The position numbers were made by a program, and so were the translations under genes. From Poronia punctata (taxonomy: Eukaryota > Ascomycota > Sordariomycetes > Xylariales > Xylariaceae): a stretch of 64,000 nucleotides of DNA. Position 1 is the stretch's first letter. Each line of letters begins with the position of its first letter. The DNA lies in the NCBI GenBank assembly GCA_022579005.1, contig MU401534.1:94039-158038 (forward strand). Reading direction: 5' to 3'. Below the pieces are notes generated by a model. It saw nothing but the letters and a program-made list of their open reading frames with translations, was not told the DNA's origin and searched no databases. This document shows, in pieces, positions 58,651-64,000 of this stretch.

Positions 58651-61600
58651 AACCCTGTACCCCTTTAGCTAGACTAAAAGAAAGTATTTTACTTTTTAAT
58701 CTAATAGTCTTTTTAGTACCTTTATCTTAAAAGTATTATTAAAGCTTTTGCTAACACGAAGATCTATTAATTATTAAATTTAAAATTGTTTAATTTATAT
58801 ATTATATAAATAGCTTGTTATTTAGCTGCTTTTAAGCTTTTTTACGCTTAAGCGTTATATTTTAAATTTATTTTATAACTAAGCATTATATTTTAAATTT
58901 ATTTTCTTTACTATATAAAGCTATTATACTTTTATTTAGTTTATTAAAAAACTGTTTATTTACTTTTTTTGCTTTTAAAAAATTTGCTAATTAAAAGCTT
59001 ATAAATTTTATAAATTTATTTTTTTATTATAACTTTTTTAAACTTATAGCGTTATTTATATTAAGTTTAAAGTACTAAGCAGTTTTTTTATTTATTAAAC
59101 TTGCTTTTTTTTTTAAATAATAAACTATTTTTTATTTTTATAGCAAAATTTTTAAAAAAAATTTTATTAACGTTACTTAAAAACGTTACTTTTTATTTCT
59201 TTTATTTTATTAAAAAAATAATAACTAAAAGTTATAATTACTTTTACTTTTAACTTAAAAATAATAAAATCGCTTTTTTAAACTTATTATAAAACTTTAG
59301 CATAGTACTTAAAGATTTTTTATTTTAAAAAATCTTATTTTAAAAAATCTTATTTTAAAGATTTTTATTTTAAAAACCTTAACTTTAAACGTATAATTTT
59401 ATTTTATTAATACTTTTATTATTATATTTAAGTATAAAAGCTATTATAATAAAAATATAAAACTGTTAGAATATTGGTAACAACACTATAGCTAAGAACG
59501 CGGCTTAGGCTGCTAAAGCTATAGGAGTTAAGCTAACTTAACTAAGTAGATAAGGCACTTGTTAGCTATATAGTAGCTAACTTATAGCTTAAACACTAGC
59601 AAAGTTTTTTTAGCTTTTTTAATTTTAATTAAATTAGTTAGCTTTGTATAAAGACAATATAAAAGGAAATTGTGCTTTAGCTATAATTTTTAACTTAGAA
59701 CTTAAATAATTATGCAAAACTAATTTAAAAAATAAAATTTATTGTTATTTGTTTTATATATTATTTATTACTTTATTTTTTTTATTTTATAAAAAAATAA
59801 AGTTTTTAGCTATATATATTTATTGTATATATAAAAAATAAAGTACTTTTTATTTTTTAGTAAAGAAACTAACACTAATTAGTTATTATTTTTAATAATA
59901 TATGTTATTATTTATTAATAATAAATTAGCAAGGCACCTTAATAAACAAGATTTTTTAAGATATTATTGTATAAAGTAATACTGCTTTATAAAACGCTTT
60001 ATATAAAGAGATTTTCTTTAAATCTTATAATATTACTTTAAGCTTTGCTTTTTTTAAGCAAAGGACGTGTAGCTTATATAAGCTTGCAAGTAAGCATTTT
60101 TATACCTTTTGTTTTTTTTTATTATATAAACTACTATAATAGCTAAAAACAAAAGCTAGTTTTTAAACGCTTAAAAAAACTATATTGCTAAGAACATTAT
60201 TAGTAGTACTTAAAGTCTTTATACTTTTATATATAAAAACATTTTTATAAGTTTAAACATTAATATTAAGGTTTAAAAAAACTATGTTAACTTTAACTAT
60301 TTTAACGTAAAATTTTAGCTTAACTAGCTATTTAATAAAAAAATAGTTATAACATACGTAGCTAGATGCTTATATAACTACGTACAAAATAGCAGACTTT
60401 TTATAAATAGCTTTATATATAATTATTAAGCAGACTTTAAAGGTTAAAACTAAAATATTTTTAAGCTAGTTAAAAATAGCTTTTAAAAAAAGCTTTAAAA
60501 CTAGGTTTAAAAAAAAGTTTTTATATTTACTTTTAAAAAAGATTTATATATAAAAAAATTAAAAGAATTTTTATAGTTTATAGCTACTATATAATTTATA
60601 ACAATATTTTTAGTTATACTATAGTACTTATTTATTTTATAACTATTAACTTTTATTTAACTTATACTTAGACTTATACTTGTTTTTATACTTATACTTA
60701 TATTTATACTTATATTTATACTTATACTTATAGCAAAGCTTATATTTATAACTATACTAGCACTTATGCTTATAGCTATATTAGCAGCTTGTTTTTATAT
60801 AAAAATACTTATTTTATTATATTACTAATAGCTAAACCTTTTATACTAAATATAACTTTAAAAAGTACGTTTTTTTATTAAAAAACAAAATTAACTCTTA
60901 GCACTTAGTATAATAAACTTGCTAAATAACGCTAGACTTTATTAATAATAATAGCTTTATAGCTAAAGGTATAGCAATAGTTAATACTTATTAGTAACCT
61001 TTTTTTAAAAAAACATATATTTTTAAAAGTATAGTATAAAAAACCTTTATATAAAAACATTTTAAATACTAATGCTAATACTATATAAAAATACTATTAA
61101 CTTGCTTTTATTTAAGCTAGTTTATTTAAACTAAGTTAAGCTAAAGCTTTTTATAATATTTAATAAAACATAGCAAAAAAACTAAAATTATATAAAATAA
61201 CTATATAACATTTTTTTTAATAAAATACGTATTTTTATAACTACGTATAAAAAGCTTAGTTTTTATTTAATGTAGTATTATATTGTTTTTTTAACAATTT
61301 TTTAAAATTATATAAAGCAGTACTATATTAATTATATTAAACTAATAAAAAAATAAAATAAAATATATAACGTGCTTAATATATATTTTAATACTTATAT
61401 TAACTATAACTAGTATTAAACTAATTAGATTATAATAACTTTTATATAAATTAAAAACAAAAACTTAAAAAAGTTTAACTTAAAAGCGTTTAAGTTGCTA
61501 TTTAATAAACTTTAATTTATATAATAAGCACTAAAACTAAGGTTTAATAGTAAGATTTTTTTATATATAACTATTATATAAGCATATATTAAAGTTATTA

Positions 61601-64000
61601 AGCTTAAATTAGCGCTTATTGCTTAAAAAATAATAAGCAAAGCTTTAATATTTAACTTATAAGCAATAATACAAGTTATTACTAATAAATAAATAACTTA
61701 GTACTTAATATATAAAAAACTAGCTAATATTAACTATATTAACTAAAAGTATAATTATAATTAGGCTTAAAAGTTATTTAAACAACGTATAAAAAAATAC
61801 TTAAAAAAAAGTAAATTTACTTTTTTTAAACCTACCTTTTATATATTTACTTTTTAAGCAGCGTAGTTTAAGTAGTATGCTATATAATAATGCTTTATAT
61901 ATAAAAAGCTAAATTATAAGTTATATAACTATTTAAAAAAAAAAAGAAATAAAGCTTATACTTTATATATTATAGTATATAAAGATTATAATATTTTTAT
62001 TGCTAACAATATTAACGCGTATATTTAAAAGTATAAAAAAATAAAAGTTAAAAAGCTATTAAATAATAATAACAATATAGCTAATAATTTTAATTTTAAA
62101 AAAAGTAACTAAGCTATTTAATTTTTAATAAAAGCTACTTACTTTTATTATACTATAAAAGAAAATATTTACTAGCTTATAGCAAAACTTATAAGCTTAG
62201 CAAATTTATTTTTTTTAAAAAACTAGTATATATATAAGTACTAAAATATTTTATAAAATACTAGTATAGCTAAAGTATTAACTATTAAATACTTATAAGC
62301 TAAAGCTTTTATATAAGAATACTTAAAAACTAAAATTAACTAAATTTTAAGTAGTACAATAATATGCTTTAAAAAAGCAATAAAAAAAGAGTTTATTAGG
62401 TTTATAAAAATTTAAACTTTTATTAATAAAATAATTTTTTATATTTTAAAAATACTTACTTTTTTTTTTGCTTTTATTATATAATATAAATAAGCTTAAG
62501 GCTTACTTTAATAATGTTAAAAATAAGATTATATAATATAATAGAGTTAAAATTTCTATTATTTAAAAATAAGGCTATTTATTTTTTTATATTTTAATTG
62601 CTAAAGCAGTTATATATTTTATAAAATTAAAGCTACGCTAACTTTATTAACGCTTTAAATATTTTTATATAAAAAAGCTATATAACTTGCTTAAGTTAGC
62701 AAGCTATAATAATATTAGTATAAAGGCTTTAAAGGAGATTTAAAAGGTTTATTACTAATATTAAACTTATAATTTAGCTTTATAAAAGTTTAAGTTTATA
62801 CTTTGTAATAACTTTAATTTTAACTATAAAGTTATTATTAATATTGTATACTTAAATAATAAGCTAGTATTATATATAATTAATAATAGTATATTATTTT
62901 AGGCTGCTAGATTTTTAAAGTTATTATTTACGCATAATATATAAAATGTACTTTGCTAATGCTAGATAAATATATACTAAAGGCCTTTTAATTACGTTGT
63001 TTATAATTTTAGTATAAACTTTATATTTAAAAAGTTTTATAATAACGCTTAGCTTATTAAAGTATTATATATTGTAAAACTAGTAAAAGCATATTAAGCA
63101 GTTAAAAAGATTAAAAAAGTATATAGCCTTTTGCGTAAAGCTTTTAATATTTTATATAAAAAGCTATAAAGTAGTATAAAAAAAAAAACATTTTTTAAAT
63201 AGCAGTTAAAGCGTTAAACAACACTGCTAGACCTAATAGATTAGTACTAACGCTGCTTATTTTTAGTGTATATTTAAAAGTTAATACTAACTTTCTTTTA
63301 TTTTCTAATATTATATAAAAAGCTAAAGTAGTTAAAAAAGCTATAAAAAAGCTTTAAATAATTAAAGTAAAAAAAAACATTTTTTAAGCTTTAAATACTT
63401 ATAATAGCTTTATAATATATAATGTATTATTATTTTTATTAAAAAGCAAGATAATAGTTTAAAAAAAGAATAAAAAATAAACTAAATTGTATAAAATCGC
63501 ATTAATTAATAACTAAAATATTACTATTAATATAGTTAATAAACTAATGTAATTTTAATATATTTAAGTTAAGCTATATTATAAAAAATAAGTTAATATA
63601 AATTTTATAAATTTTAAAATTAGCTAACTTGTAATAAAAACCTAGCAACGATGCTAAGATAAACTAAAAAAAAATACTTTGTATAAAGTTTATTTAATAG
63701 CTAAAAAAAAAATAGACTATGACTTTATAGTATAACTATAAAAAAATAGCGTAATTATTACTTTAAAACTTTTATTTTAAGAGTTTAATAAAGTAAAGAT
63801 TAAAAATTTAGCTACTAAAGGCGTATTTGTACTTATAAAGTATAATAAAGCAATTTATAGCAATATTTAGATTTTTAATATATGCTTAGTATAAAAAGTT
63901 AAAAAAAAAATAATAATGTTATATAAAAAATTTAAACTTGTTATTTAAAGGCATAGTAATTAGAAAAAGTAAAAGCTGCTTACTTAATTGCTAACTATTT
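58650..64000. repeat. AT-rich, RIP-like degraded repeat block, continuing past the window
   Basis: From about 58650 the sequence becomes extremely A+T rich, dominated by TTTA, TATA and AAAA strings with little CpA or TpG. No ORF of 60 codons or more occurs on either strand. The edge is abrupt. This matches repeat-induced point mutation of transposon DNA in ascomycetes. A hexamer-like (TTATAC)n tract lies at 60658-60735. I could not recognise which element it was, and did not try to restore it. Confidence 0.8.
60658..60735. repeat. Degenerate TTATAC/TTATAT tandem tract in AT-rich block
   Basis: CTTATACTTATA-type units repeat about 12 times with single-base variants. They are probably a C-to-T-decayed hexamer or codon-pair repeat. 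Confidence 0.7.

Noticed and set aside
58650..64000. Mitochondrial DNA insertion
   Set aside because: AT content would fit, but no mitochondrial gene, rRNA or tRNA pattern is recognisable, and the TpA-dominated decay fits RIP better.
1..64000. CRISPR arrays, operons, riboswitches, bacterial-type promoters
   Set aside because: Eukaryotic fungal DNA with spliced genes; no regularly spaced repeat-spacer structure seen.

Overview
The window is nuclear DNA of a filamentous ascomycete (Pezizomycotina, probably a sordariomycete; the class is an inference). Genes carry short 50-165 nt GT-AG introns. Recognisable families include a PTH11/rhodopsin-type membrane protein, UstYa-like DUF3328 proteins, a Crz1-type zinc finger, a fungal Ras-regulated adenylate cyclase, dynamitin and RTC4. 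A very AT-rich, ORF-free block at the right end looks like RIP-degraded repeat DNA. Gene models were built by eye from splice signals and reading-frame phase; all listed multi-exon models sum to whole codons.

Left part (1-19 kb), an accessory and metabolic region. It holds a cytochrome P450 (851-2562), a rhodopsin-domain membrane protein (3716-5142), and a compact three-gene set: a UstYa-like gene (5384-6202, minus), a 67-residue secreted precursor peptide with two near-identical repeats separated by a Lys-Arg Kex2 site (7055-7313, plus), and a second UstYa-like gene (7617-8540, minus). This is the signature of a dikaritin-type fungal RiPP cluster (ustiloxin/phomopsin/asperipin logic), but the repeat is Tyr-free and ends in Trp. 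It is the most interesting system in the window. Further right are an AYR1-like short-chain reductase, an alpha/beta hydrolase and two small secreted cysteine-rich proteins. Two copies of a small inverted-repeat element (9993-10329 and 15358-15894) lie between them, the second with a 10-bp minisatellite inside and a candidate target duplication.

Middle part (21-41 kb). It contains a Crz1/CrzA-like C2H2 transcription factor, an enoyl-reductase-like MDR oxidoreductase, a small mitochondrial-type membrane protein, a 5.8 kb stretch with no convincing gene, and a six-exon gene for a ~2170-residue low-complexity protein (33293-40320). That protein has Trp/Gly/Lys cassettes in its N-terminal third and at least eight copies of an undescribed ~35-residue helical motif.

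Right part (43-58 kb), conserved housekeeping genes: adenylate cyclase (43152-49825, minus), a small membrane protein, dynamitin (dynactin p50) and an RTC4-domain protein. A 10-N assembly gap flanked by poly-G and poly-C sits just upstream of the adenylate cyclase gene and is probably a sequencing artefact. From about 58.65 kb to the end the DNA is TpA-rich with no ORF of 60 codons or more.
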